DNA of 35,674 nt from contig NZ_CAJTMT010000032.1 in NCBI RefSeq assembly GCF_910577345.1, positions 1 through 35,674 on the forward strand, read 5' to 3'. Position numbers and translations under genes: made by a program. Below are positions 28,064 to 35,674 of this stretch, piece by piece (the first letter of the stretch is position 1; each line of letters opens with the position of its first letter). This DNA comes from an uncultured Duncaniella sp. (GTDB lineage Bacteria; Bacteroidota; Bacteroidia; Bacteroidales; Muribaculaceae). The notes beneath the pieces were generated by a model, which saw nothing but the letters and a program-made list of their open reading frames with translations, was not told the origin of the DNA and made no database searches.

Positions 28064-31000
28064 TTAGAATGTGAGATTAACACCGACAGTGAATTTACGG
28101 AGGTTGGGATAGTTACCGTATGTACCGGCCATCGGGCTCATGAAATGATCGGGGTAGGGATTATAGAAGTTGAGAAGGTTCTGTCCGGTAACATTTACTC
28201 GTGCAGAGTTGATTCCTACCACCTTTGTGAGCTTTGAGGGAATCGAGTAGGCAAGTGTCAGACGTGTGAGACGTGCGCTTGCTGCACTGATGCGCCAGAA
28301 TGTAGATGCAGTGCTGTTGATTGACCAGTTGGGGTTGGGGTAGTAGGCATCGCGGTTTGCTTCGAGAAGCAGACGGCCTTGTGCGTCGTATATGTCTTCG
28401 TAGACATATACATTGTCCGGATTCCAGAATGACGGCATATTGGTATACTGCATGTCATTGATGCTGGTTGAGATTGATTTACCGGGCATTGTTGTGTAGC
28501 CACCCCATTGTGCGCTGATCTGAGCGGTAAGTGAGAAGTTCTTGTAGTTGGCACCGAGGTTGAAGGTCATACCATAGGGATTTGAACGACTTGAGAGCTG
28601 AACTTGGTCGTTGTCTTTGTCAACTACACCGTCAGGAGCTGCATACGTTCCATCAGGCTGCTGGGGACCGCGAACGTCCTTGAAAATGAGCATACCGGGA
28701 CGTACCTGGTCTTTGCTCATACCCATGTAGGAAGTGATGTTGTACTTTGCGAAGTACTCATCAATGTCCTGGAAGCTGCGGAACATGCCGAGACATTGCA
28801 TACCCCATGTGCCTACATCTGCACGGTGACCCTTGGTCTGCTGGCGGTAGAGATATTCTGTCTGCCAGGGGATAAGGATGACTTTGTTGTCAGAGAGACC
28901 GGTATTCATGCCAATGCGGTAGCTGAAGTCCTTGCCGATGTTACCACGCCAGTTGACTGAAAGTTCGGCACCATAGAGATCCATTTTGCCGTAGTTCATA
29001 GGAGCGGATGCGATACCTACGAGGCCGGGGACACCGGATCCGGATGTGAATGGCATGAGCATTTCACGGTCCCAGGTGTAGTAAGCATCGAGACCTACGC
29101 TGAGGCGGCTATGGAAAAGATTTAAGTCAATACCTGCGTTGAACTTGCTGCTCTTGTCCCAGTGGGCGTTGCGGTTTACGGCTGAAGCGTCATTGACCTT
29201 AATGTTTGAACCTGACTGGATGGTGTTACCGAAGCCGAACACAGGGCCTTTGTCAAGGTCAGTTCCGTAGGTCTGCATCCACTGCCATGCGTTGGTATTG
29301 TCACGACCGGTGAGACCGTAGGATGCACGGATTTTGAGGTAGTCTATCCAACTGACAGCGTTGCGGAACCAGTCTTCTTCTGAAATAATCCAGCCTGCTG
29401 ATACAGAGGGGAATTTACCCCAGTAGTTTTCGGGAGCAAACTTGGTCGATGAATCGATACGGAGAAGGAATTCGAGAAGATAGCGGTTGTTGTAGGCATA
29501 GTTGGCACGGAAAATGTAGGAAAGTGAACCGGCCTCTGAACGAGTGAAGTTTGTGGTCGGCTTACTCTGCTGATTGACAGAGTTGGACTGTCCGGTACCG
29601 AATTCATAAGGATAAGTAACCATACCTTCAAGCCATTCGCTTTCAAACTCAGATTTTTCTATGCCGAAAAGTGCATTGACAGAATGGTTGTTGAAATCAC
29701 GGTTGTAGGTGAGTGTGAAGTTCATCTGATAGCTGTCAGCGCGGTCCATAGTACGGCTGAGATAGCCACCTTCCTGACCATTGGGGACCGGAACACCTCC
29801 GTTGGCGAGGACAAAGTTGGAGGAATTCAAGAGGGCATTGTAGGAATCTTCCTCACCTGCAATAGGAGTGTACAGGTGGTTGCCAGAACCGGAACGGACA
29901 TTCATCATATAGAGGTCATACGATGAACCAAACTCGTTTGTCTTGGAGTTATTGATTGTCTTGGCATAGCTGAAACGGGCCTTGAGTCCCTGAAGCGGGG
30001 AGAAGAATCCGAAATCAAGTTCGAGGCTGGTGTTGACTTGGAAGTTTGAGGTCTTATTACGGCTGTAGTCTCCGCTATTCTGGAGCACTGTGTGATTGTA
30101 GTTCTGATTCTGATCGACTTGTGAGTTAGTGGGGCCGTAAGTGGCGATGGGATAACCGTTGACACTCTCAGGGATGTAACGCGGGTGGGTGAGGAGAAGG
30201 TTATAAGCCTTTTCATCGCTGGAACCGCCGACTTTCACGAGGGGTTTGTTCTTGTTGCCGTAGTCACCTGAAATCTGAAGTGAGGCTTTGACCCATTTTT
30301 TGAGGGTTACGTCAACGCCTGCGCGATAGTTCCAACGGTCATAGTCGAGCTTTCCAAGATTACCGTCCTGATCGAAGTAACCGATGTTGGCATAATAGTT
30401 TGCCTTTTCGGTTGCACCGCTGATGCCAACGTTGTGCTTCATTGTAAAACCTGTTTTCCAGTTGTCTTCAAGAAGATCGTAGTTGAGGTTGCGCATTGCG
30501 TTGAGTTCGTCAGCCTGAAAGAGGGCTGTGCGACGGTTGAGGGTGGTGTTGGTGGGATCGGCTGCGGCCATCGCGTTATAGAGGCGGCCGTAGTCGTATG
30601 CGCTGAGCATCTTGGGGTTGGAGATGGCGTCGGTGAAACCGAAGGTGCCGCTGTAGCTGATGACGGGTTCTCCGAGCTTACCTTTCTTGGTGGTCACGAG
30701 GATTACGCCGTTGGCCGCACGCGAACCGTAAACGGCTGCTGATGCGTCCTTGAGCACTGTGATGCTCTCAACGTCGTTGGGGTCGAGGTTATTGAAGGCT
30801 TCAGCACCAAGATTCTGATTATCGAGATTACCGATTTTGACAGAGTTGTTGTAGACCACGCCGTCAATCACGAACAGAGGTTCCTGTGTTTTTACACCAA
30901 TCTCACCGATGGTACGAGCGCCGCGGACAAACATCTGTGCATTAGTACCGGGCTGGCTTTCACCACCGCTGACACTAAGGCCATTGACGAGACCGCTAAG

Positions 31001-31420
31001 TGATGAGGCAAGATTGCCGTCAGCAAGATCTTTGATGTCATCCATTGCTACAGTCGAAATAGCACCGGTGAGGTGAGCTTTCTTCTGTGTGCCGTAGCCG
31101 ACAACAACGACTTCATCAAGACTCTGGCTGTCTTCCTGAAGGACAATTTCTTTGATGTTGAAATCGGTGATTGTCATGGGAAGATAGCCAATATATGACA
31201 CCTCCACTTTACCACCCTTGGGCACTTTGATAGAGAAGTTACCATCGATGTCGGTGATGGTGACGATATCAGTGTCAACAACACGAACTGTGGCACCGAT
31301 CAGAGGCTCGGCCTGTGAGTCAGTGACTGTGGCCTGATACAATACGTCTTGCGCGAACGCGGGAATGGCCATCAGAAGCGCAAATAGGACGAGGCTTATT
31401 TTTGCTATACAGTGTTTCAT
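28064..31420 (-). CDS. susC-like: SusC-family TonB-dependent oligosaccharide transporter
   Basis: The 1118-residue product imports glycans across the outer membrane, powered by TonB. It has a signal peptide (about 1-23, ending AFAQ). A carboxypeptidase-regulatory-like domain spans about 28-105 (ATVRVVDTDIVTITDIDGNF), and the SusC signature SLDEVVVVGYGTQKK is near residue 110. The plug follows (about 115-245, with DVESITVLKDASAAVYGSRA). The 22-strand barrel fills the rest and ends FTVGVNLTF, with a terminal aromatic residue as expected for barrel insertion. No STN domain is present at its N-terminus, so it does not itself signal to an anti-sigma factor. It is 12 bp upstream of SusD and 21 bp downstream of a surface lipoprotein. 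Confidence 0.96.
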   Translation of the reverse strand: MKHCIAKISLVLFALLMAIPAFAQDVLYQATVTDSQAEPLIGATVRVVDTDIVTITDIDGNFSIKVPKGGKVEVSYIGYLPMTITDFNIKEIVLQEDSQSLDEVVVVGYGTQKKAHLTGAISTVAMDDIKDLADGNLASSLSGLVNGLSVSGGESQPGTNAQMFVRGARTIGEIGVKTQEPLFVIDGVVYNNSVKIGNLDNQNLGAEAFNNLDPNDVESITVLKDASAAVYGSRAANGVILVTTKKGKLGEPVISYSGTFGFTDAISNPKMLSAYDYGRLYNAMAAADPTNTTLNRRTALFQADELNAMRNLNYDLLEDNWKTGFTMKHNVGISGATEKANYYANIGYFDQDGNLGKLDYDRWNYRAGVDVTLKKWVKASLQISGDYGNKNKPLVKVGGSSDEKAYNLLLTHPRYIPESVNGYPIATYGPTNSQVDQNQNYNHTVLQNSGDYSRNKTSNFQVNTSLELDFGFFSPLQGLKARFSYAKTINNSKTNEFGSSYDLYMMNVRSGSGNHLYTPIAGEEDSYNALLNSSNFVLANGGVPVPNGQEGGYLSRTMDRADSYQMNFTLTYNRDFNNHSVNALFGIEKSEFESEWLEGMVTYPYEFGTGQSNSVNQQSKPTTNFTRSEAGSLSYIFRANYAYNNRYLLEFLLRIDSSTKFAPENYWGKFPSVSAGWIISEEDWFRNAVSWIDYLKIRASYGLTGRDNTNAWQWMQTYGTDLDKGPVFGFGNTIQSGSNIKVNDASAVNRNAHWDKSSKFNAGIDLNLFHSRLSVGLDAYYTWDREMLMPFTSGSGVPGLVGIASAPMNYGKMDLYGAELSVNWRGNIGKDFSYRIGMNTGLSDNKVILIPWQTEYLYRQQTKGHRADVGTWGMQCLGMFRSFQDIDEYFAKYNITSYMGMSKDQVRPGMLIFKDVRGPQQPDGTYAAPDGVVDKDNDQVQLSSRSNPYGMTFNLGANYKNFSLTAQISAQWGGYTTMPGKSISTSINDMQYTNMPSFWNPDNVYVYEDIYDAQGRLLLEANRDAYYPNPNWSINSTASTFWRISAASARLTRLTLAYSIPSKLTKVVGINSARVNVTGQNLLNFYNPYPDHFMSPMAGTYGNYPNLRKFTVGVNLTF

Positions 31421-31441
31421 TTGTCTATATATTTAAGGTGT

Positions 31442-32932
31442 TTATTCAAACCAACGTGGGTCGCCAATCTTATTCTCGACACAGATGGCTGCTTGCGGAC
31501 GGAAGTTGACACCACCCTTGGCTTCGTCGAGGTTGAACATTTCTGTTGTTGGTCCGGCGAAATCAGGATCCACTTCTTCTGACATCTTAGTGACATTGTT
31601 GTGGAGCTTTGCATCGCTACCTGCAAGCCATGACACATTATTGGATGATATTTGGCTTGTACCGTTGCGGAAACAGTACTCATCAAGACGGTTGATGTCG
31701 TAGAAAATGCAGTGGTTGATTGTGGCTACGAGACGGCTGTTGTCCATATTGTTCGCAAACTTATCACCGGTGAAAGTTTTGTAGAACGTGCAATATGTGA
31801 TTGAGTGTTCGGTTGTAGCACCGGGGCCGAACGCTTTTTCTGGTTGCATACGGACTCCGTAGCGGAGGAAGCGGCATTTGTAGTCAGCAAGATTGTAGAA
31901 TGTACTTTTTGTAAGAGTCATTCTCTCAATGCCGGCGAAGCCCCAGTTGTCCTCAAGGCTGATTGCGGGTTTGGCGTTGGCTTTGTTGAACTGAACGACG
32001 CAGTTGTCGATACGTAGGTTCTTGAATGCCCAACCTGATGTACCTTCATTGACCTTGCCTGTCGCGATAAGACTGGAGGGGACGTTGCGGAGGTTGCAAG
32101 ACTCTATGGCTACGGGGTTCATGACGATATAGCCGTCCTTTACGTCGCCTGATAAGGCCTTAAGACCAAGAGCCTCAGTCGAGAATCGTGCATCAGCATC
32201 TCCATTGATGATGATAAGACTGGTAAGAGGGGCTTCTGTCATGTCAAAATCGATGTAGCGGAGAGTAAGTCCATTTTGGTTGACGAATGCTCCTTGATCC
32301 TTGACAACAACGAGCGGGCGGTTGTAACGGTCGCCACGGATAGTTACGTTTGCTACCTTTAAGTCAGCATTACCTGTGAGGTTATAAGTCTCGCCGGCGA
32401 TTAGCTCGAATGCAATCTCGTCTGTTGAATTGGCAGGAAGATTCTCGGCGATAAATTGAGAAATTTCCATGCCGGCGGGGATGGTTGTTGCAGGAAGCAT
32501 AGTGCTGTAAGCCACAGTTGAGGGCGTGACGGAACCTTTGTTGTTTAGTTTGTCGTTGCCCAGTGTTCCAACGCTGACTTCATATTTGGTGTCTATCTCG
32601 CGCTTGAACGAGAAGTGGCAGCCGTCAATGACGCTGTCTTTCACCACGGCGATAGGGTTTTCGGGATCATTGACAATGCTGACGTTGGCGAGATATCCTC
32701 CCGCACCGAATACAACGGGCCAGGAAACATCAACACTTTGAGAGCCGTCACCGGCTGTCTGTACCTTGAAGTTTTCCAGCTCAAGCTTCGGTGCCTCCAA
32801 TTGGGCATTGGTCACACCTGCTCCGGGACTGAAACGTTCGCTATCGTCCACGCCTTCGGCGCAAGAGATCACGAGAGCTAACATCATGGAGGTGCAGCAA
32901 GCGCCACTGAGCCATTTGATTCTGTAGTTCAT
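31442..32932 (-). CDS. FN3/beta-helix surface lipoprotein (DUF4957/DUF5123 type), likely glycan-binding
   Basis: The 496-residue product is an SPII lipoprotein (lipobox LVISC, Cys24). Residues about 45-145 form a fibronectin-III-like domain (VDVSWPVVFGAGGYLANVSI). From about 150 on is a right-handed parallel beta-helix: ANVTIRGDRYNRPLVVV, LTLRYIDFDMTEAPL, FKNLRIDNCVVQF, HSITYCTFYKTF. This arrangement matches DUF4957/DUF5123 proteins common next to susC/susD in pectin loci. Catalytic lyase residues are not apparent, so I favour a surface glycan-binding protein, perhaps with residual lyase ancestry. It is second in the operon, ahead of SusC, where SusE/F-like proteins are otherwise expected downstream of SusD. 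Confidence 0.8.
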   Translation of the reverse strand: MNYRIKWLSGACCTSMMLALVISCAEGVDDSERFSPGAGVTNAQLEAPKLELENFKVQTAGDGSQSVDVSWPVVFGAGGYLANVSIVNDPENPIAVVKDSVIDGCHFSFKREIDTKYEVSVGTLGNDKLNNKGSVTPSTVAYSTMLPATTIPAGMEISQFIAENLPANSTDEIAFELIAGETYNLTGNADLKVANVTIRGDRYNRPLVVVKDQGAFVNQNGLTLRYIDFDMTEAPLTSLIIINGDADARFSTEALGLKALSGDVKDGYIVMNPVAIESCNLRNVPSSLIATGKVNEGTSGWAFKNLRIDNCVVQFNKANAKPAISLEDNWGFAGIERMTLTKSTFYNLADYKCRFLRYGVRMQPEKAFGPGATTEHSITYCTFYKTFTGDKFANNMDNSRLVATINHCIFYDINRLDEYCFRNGTSQISSNNVSWLAGSDAKLHNNVTKMSEEVDPDFAGPTTEMFNLDEAKGGVNFRPQAAICVENKIGDPRWFE

Positions 32933-33003
32933 GGTTCTTGATTGATAGTTTTGGTTAATAATTATTGGTTATTTCTATTTGCTGTATTTGATTGACGGAT
33001 ACT

Positions 33004-33891
33004 TTATTCGGCCTGAAACACCTTTTTAATATATTCGATGTTTCTGCCGAAGTTGTATTTGACGTCTCTCACCTTGCCGGGGTCTCTCGATCTCTCGACG
33101 ACGAGCCATCCTTCCCAGCCCATTTTGTCGAGCGTATCCTTGATGGCAGGGAGGTCGACGGCGGGGTCATCCTGAAGATTGAAGCCGTCGGTGTTGCTCA
33201 GATGAATCTGGCAGATGTTCTTTTTGCCGAGCGCGCGCAGTTCCTTCACCGGATTGCGGCCTGCGTCGAGGTCGTCCTGAAGATTGTAGTAGATTTTTAT
33301 GCCCGGAGAGTTGATTTCTTTCAGCAGTTTCAGATTTTCCTTGGCGGGGAGATTGGTGCGGATGCCGATGACGGCACCATCGGCCTCGGCCATGACACCG
33401 GCCACATGCAGGCGTTTGACGAGTTCCTTGCGTGCGGGGCCTGCTACGGTCCAGTCCTCCTTGATGCCACCGAGGGGGAGGAACGCAACTTTGGCGTCCA
33501 TCGCGCGCATTGTCGACAGACAGTCTTCGATAAGAGCCTTGTAGTTGTGGTGGGTGAGGAATGATTGTCCGAAGAAGCCCGACATGGCCACTGAGGGAAC
33601 CTTGACGCGAAGGCTGTCGGCAGTCTCACGGAAAAGTTTACGGAAATGGGGCTGGTGGAATTTGTTGTCAAACGTGTCACGGGTGCCGAGTCCACCGACA
33701 TCCATTTCGACTCCGTCGCCTTTCAGTTCTTTGATGAGTTTGAATGAGCCGATTTTTTGACGTTTCAGCATCATCCAGTCACACGCGGCCACCTTGTAGC
33801 GGTGGTCACTTGTCTTTTCGTGTGCAACTGCCGGGAGCGTCAGCAACACAATCAGCATAAGGCCGAATAAACGAGTTAGATTCATTGTCAC
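33004..33891 (-). CDS. Secreted xylose-isomerase-like TIM-barrel protein
   Basis: The 295-residue product has a signal peptide (about 1-23, ending AVAHE), and the remainder reads as a sugar phosphate isomerase/epimerase (AP_endonuc_2) TIM barrel. The strand and loop pattern is visible in DGVEMDVGG, VPSVAMSGFFGQSF, IGIRTNLPAK, IKIYYNLQDD, NICQIHLSNTDG and GWLVVERSRDP. Metal-type ligands could be the Glu in GVEMD, the Asp in NLQDD, the His in CQIHLSN and the Glu in VVERSRD. An isomerase exported from the cytoplasm is odd: cytosolic sugar phosphates are not its substrate, so it may act on a free sugar released from pectin. It is first in the minus-strand operon. The start may be the second Met at 33885. 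Confidence 0.78.
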   Translation of the reverse strand: MTMNLTRLFGLMLIVLLTLPAVAHEKTSDHRYKVAACDWMMLKRQKIGSFKLIKELKGDGVEMDVGGLGTRDTFDNKFHQPHFRKLFRETADSLRVKVPSVAMSGFFGQSFLTHHNYKALIEDCLSTMRAMDAKVAFLPLGGIKEDWTVAGPARKELVKRLHVAGVMAEADGAVIGIRTNLPAKENLKLLKEINSPGIKIYYNLQDDLDAGRNPVKELRALGKKNICQIHLSNTDGFNLQDDPAVDLPAIKDTLDKMGWEGWLVVERSRDPGKVRDVKYNFGRNIEYIKKVFQAE

Positions 33892-34056
33892 TTGGACTTA
33901 AGGTATTTTTGAAATACTGTGTTATTGTAATGCCTACATTAATAATAAACCTCGGCTTTTGACTTTTGGAAATAATGAGCCTTTTTAGTGACCCGTTTCC
34001 CGGGGAGAACGTCAAACTCTCTTTAGAATTGTGACTTAGGGACCTGTAACCGGATG

Positions 34057-34086
34057 CAAAGATATATATTTTTTCACAAAAACAAA
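34057..34086 (-). promoter_or_regulatory. Promoter of the SusCD operon
   Basis: Read on the minus strand, TATCTTTG (34057-34064) is an exact -7 box and TTTG (34083-34086) lies 18 bp upstream, near the known spacing. It precedes the isomerase-like gene, with a leader of about 160 nt that could hold further control. No other convincing promoter was found within the operon. Confidence 0.5.
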
Positions 34087-34317
34087 TGATTTTTCAAATA
34101 AAAAGTGTAAAAATTAACACTTATCCCACTTATTGTACTTTGCTTTTACCAAAAATATGTTTTACAGCATAAAAATCGGGCATCTTTTTTGCCCTCGCCG
34201 CCTTGTGGCTGTTATTGTATCTTGTGGCTTCTTGTATATCTCATCTTTCCGTCTGTTTTTATCGTTATTTTCCCGCTGCATTTTGCATTATCGCATCTTT
34301 TATGGTATATGGAGAGG

Positions 34318-34325
34318 TATCTTTG
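34318..34325 (+). promoter_or_regulatory. -7 box TATCTTTG for the gene at 34345
   Basis: An exact TAnnTTTG sits 19 bp before the ATG, giving a very short leader. No clear -33 TTTG at the right spacing was seen. Confidence 0.4.
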
Positions 34326-34344
34326 CTGAAAAAATTGTAATATC

Positions 34345-35121
34345 ATGAAAAAGTCAGAAAATCTAAGCAAAAAGCACCATCTTGGCATAGAGGCGAATGC
34401 TTGCAAAACAGGTAGGGGAATCAGTCATAGAGTCGAAGTAAATCCGGATGTTATGGGCACAAAAACAGTAGCGGATGGGGAATTGTGTCATCCGGCATTG
34501 ACAGGTGTGCACGCTGAAAGTGTGAAAACAAGGGCTTGTGAGGGATTGGTTGGAGAGGGGGAAGGTATGGACAGTGGGGGCATTGGCGGACGTTCCGGTA
34601 GGAAGAAGGCTGAGGAGTGGGATTTGCCGGTGTCGAGGAAGTATTATGCTAAACTGAAAGCCAAGGTGGAGCAGATTTATCTCGATCTTGGCCATGCTGT
34701 CAGTTGGGCTGAACCTGTCATGAAGTGGATCAATCTTTATCTGCGTGATGGGGATAAGCCGCAACACAGGTATACGGATGAGCATGTGATGTGCGTGTTC
34801 TTCTCCTTGCGGCCTGAGATTGACGAGGCTGTACGTCGCTCGGCCCTTGCCCGTCAGCGTGCAGCCGAACGCCGCGCACGAAAGCTGACCAAAGAGGAAT
34901 GTGTCCAGGCTGAATGCCGTGCGCGAGAAATGGCTGAGGAGGAATGTGTCCAAGCAGGATCGCAGGCGAATGCTGTGCATGGGTACAGCCGGAGACGAGA
35001 GCGGGTGTCCGCAGGACACCGATTTCTGCGTAACCCTGTACATCGGAGCGCAGCGGAGATGTGCAGGGAAAGTGAAATAGAAAAAGCAGAGATGTCCGCA
35101 GGACATCGATTTACTTCTTAG
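34345..35121 (+). CDS. Hypothetical protein, C-terminus encoded by dispersed repeats
   Basis: I do not recognise this 258-residue protein; it has no signal peptide. Residues about 85-180 look like a folded core, rich in aromatics and helices (DLPVSRKYYAKLKAKVEQIY, MKWINLYLRDGDKPQHRYTD, CVFFSLRPEIDEAVRRSALA). The N-terminal 80 residues are low in order and glycine-rich. Residues about 180-210 contain a short internal duplication (KEECVQAECRARE and EEECVQAGSQ). From about residue 221 the frame runs into the 63-bp repeat (VSAGHRFLRNPVHRSAAEMC) and a partial copy (MSAGHRFTS), so the tail is repeat-derived. A -7 box lies 19 bp upstream. It points away from the PUL and is probably not part of it. 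Confidence 0.5.
   Translation: MKKSENLSKKHHLGIEANACKTGRGISHRVEVNPDVMGTKTVADGELCHPALTGVHAESVKTRACEGLVGEGEGMDSGGIGGRSGRKKAEEWDLPVSRKYYAKLKAKVEQIYLDLGHAVSWAEPVMKWINLYLRDGDKPQHRYTDEHVMCVFFSLRPEIDEAVRRSALARQRAAERRARKLTKEECVQAECRAREMAEEECVQAGSQANAVHGYSRRRERVSAGHRFLRNPVHRSAAEMCRESEIEKAEMSAGHRFTS
35005..35067 (+). repeat. 63-bp dispersed repeat, copy 1
   Basis: It begins with the palindrome GTGTCCGCAGGACAC and ends with ACATC...GATGT pairing. It lies inside the coding frame of the protein at 34345 and matches copy 3 at 61 of 63 positions. Confidence 0.85.
35089..35110 (+). repeat. Partial 63-bp repeat (head only)
   Basis: The first 22 bases of the family, with compensating changes that keep the palindrome (GATGTCCGCAGGACATC). 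It encodes the last residues of the protein at 34345. Confidence 0.65.
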
Positions 35122-35162
35122 TTTGGTGGTATATAGACTATCTATAATAAATAGATGATGGT

Positions 35163-35185
35163 AAATCGGTGTCTTAGCAGACACC
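35163..35185 (-). repeat. Partial 63-bp repeat head, inverted
   Basis: Read on the minus strand it gives GGTGTCTGCTAAGACACC followed by gattt, the repeat head with paired changes (GTGTCT/AGACAC) that preserve the stem. It faces the partial copy at 35089. Confidence 0.55.
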
Positions 35186-35209
35186 TGACTTATTATAGCT
35201 ACCATGATC

Positions 35210-35272
35210 CCTGCACATCTCCGCTACGCTCCGATGTACAGGGTTACGCAAAAATCGGTGTCCTGCGGACAC
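35210..35272 (-). repeat. 63-bp dispersed repeat, copy 2 (inverted)
   Basis: The reverse complement matches copy 1 at 61 of 63 positions. It opens the left flank of the minisatellite at 35397-35606, in the orientation opposite to copy 3. Confidence 0.85.
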
Positions 35273-35396
35273 CCGCGTCTGCCATCCGGACCGCCCCCTG
35301 TATGTACCTCTGTAGATAATTGCGACCGAGCGGACCACCTCTGCACTATGGACTACTCCTGTAGGTTGGACGCAGATATGTATATCCGGAGGCGTG

Positions 35397-35606
35397 AGCG
35401 GAGCTGCCGGGAGCGGCATGGATGCATCCGGTGACGTGAGCGGGGATGCTGGGAGTGGCAGAGGTGCATCCGGAGGCGTGAGCGTGGATGCCGGGAGGTG
35501 CATGGGTGTATCCGGAGGCGTGAGCGGAGATGCCGGGAGGAGCAGGGATGCATCCGGAGGCATGAGCGGAGCTGCCGGGAGGTTCATGGGTGCATCCGGA
35601 GGCGCG
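35397..35606. repeat. 42-bp minisatellite, five copies
   Basis: Five head-to-tail 42-bp units (core ATCCGGAGGCGTGAGCGG) with point differences and no indels, plus a partial unit just upstream. The length is a multiple of three, so frames stay open on both strands: glycine/serine/alanine-rich 14-mers on plus (SGDAGRSRDASGGM) and proline-rich 14-mers on minus (PPDASLLLPASPLT). The minus frame (35174-35650) starts inside repeat copy 3. I see no promoter or family for it and do not call it a gene. Confidence 0.85.
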
Positions 35607-35611
35607 AGCGG

Positions 35612-35674
35612 GTGTCCGTAGGACACCGATTTCTGCGTAACCCTGTACATCGGAGCGTAGCGGAGATGTGCAGG
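35612..35674 (+). repeat. 63-bp dispersed repeat, copy 3 (at window edge)
   Basis: It matches copy 1 at 61 of 63 positions and ends exactly at the last base of the window, so it may continue outside. It is in the opposite orientation to copy 2, which makes the minisatellite the inside of an inverted repeat pair. Confidence 0.8.

Noticed and set aside
34363..35205. 280-codon minus-strand frame opposite the gene at 34345
   Set aside because: The plus frame has a -7 box and a charged, folded-looking core; the minus frame lacks both and starts near repeat DNA.
35174..35650. 158-codon proline-rich minus-strand frame
   Set aside because: It is made of the minisatellite and 63-bp repeats, and no promoter or conserved domain was seen. 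Kept only as an observation.
35005..35674. CRISPR array
   Set aside because: The units are tandem or inverted without unique spacers of regular size, and no cas genes are present.

Overview
The window comes from a gut-type member of the Bacteroidales, most likely close to Muribaculaceae. This rests on a SusC/SusD pair, Bacteroidetes-type promoters (TTTG near -33, TAnnTTTG near -7), SPII lipoproteins with short lipoboxes, little use of Shine-Dalgarno sites, and GC-rich coding next to AT-rich spacers. The family-level placement is an inference from style, not from a marker gene.

Almost the whole window is one pectin polysaccharide utilisation locus (PUL). Its enzyme set matches what is known for rhamnogalacturonan-II (RG-II) breakdown in Bacteroides thetaiotaomicron: a GH95 (alpha-L-fucosidase/galactosidase family), a GH140 apiosidase, a GH43-like enzyme, a protein with the two-part layout of BT1020 (GH143 DHA-hydrolase plus GH142 beta-L-arabinofuranosidase), two GH78 alpha-L-rhamnosidases, two esterases and a PL1 pectate lyase. 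The most interesting protein is the second GH78, fused to a sialidase-like Asp-box propeller (5025-8927). I propose that it removes rhamnose and then the underlying Kdo of RG-II chain C, as BT1020-type proteins strip chain D.

Layout: 1-916 holds a 40-bp direct repeat, a small three-helix membrane protein (minus) and the promoter region. 917-17477 is a plus-strand enzyme run: GH95, GH140, GH78-sialidase-like fusion, GH43-like lipoprotein, GH143-GH142-like protein, GH78, and an STN-alpha/beta-hydrolase fusion. A perfect 40-bp palindrome separates it from a minus-strand Ig-like lipoprotein gene (17646-18425). A single plus-strand CE7-like acetyl esterase follows (18593-19903), then a strong hairpin (19931-20002). 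20021-33891 is a minus-strand operon, read from right to left: secreted xylose-isomerase-like TIM barrel, FN3/beta-helix surface lipoprotein, SusC, SusD, PL1, DUF3826, and a large beta-helix plus TIM-barrel protein. 34345-35121 is an unrecognised protein whose C-terminus is encoded by dispersed repeats. The right end (35005-35674) is a nest of 63-bp repeats around a 42-bp minisatellite.

How it would work: PL1 and the esterases open up and de-esterify homogalacturonan around RG-II. The surface lipoproteins and SusD capture oligosaccharide and SusC imports it. The periplasmic exo-enzymes (GH95, GH140, GH78s, GH43, GH143/142) then dismantle the side chains. No HTCS, ECF sigma or anti-sigma gene lies in the window, so control must come from elsewhere.
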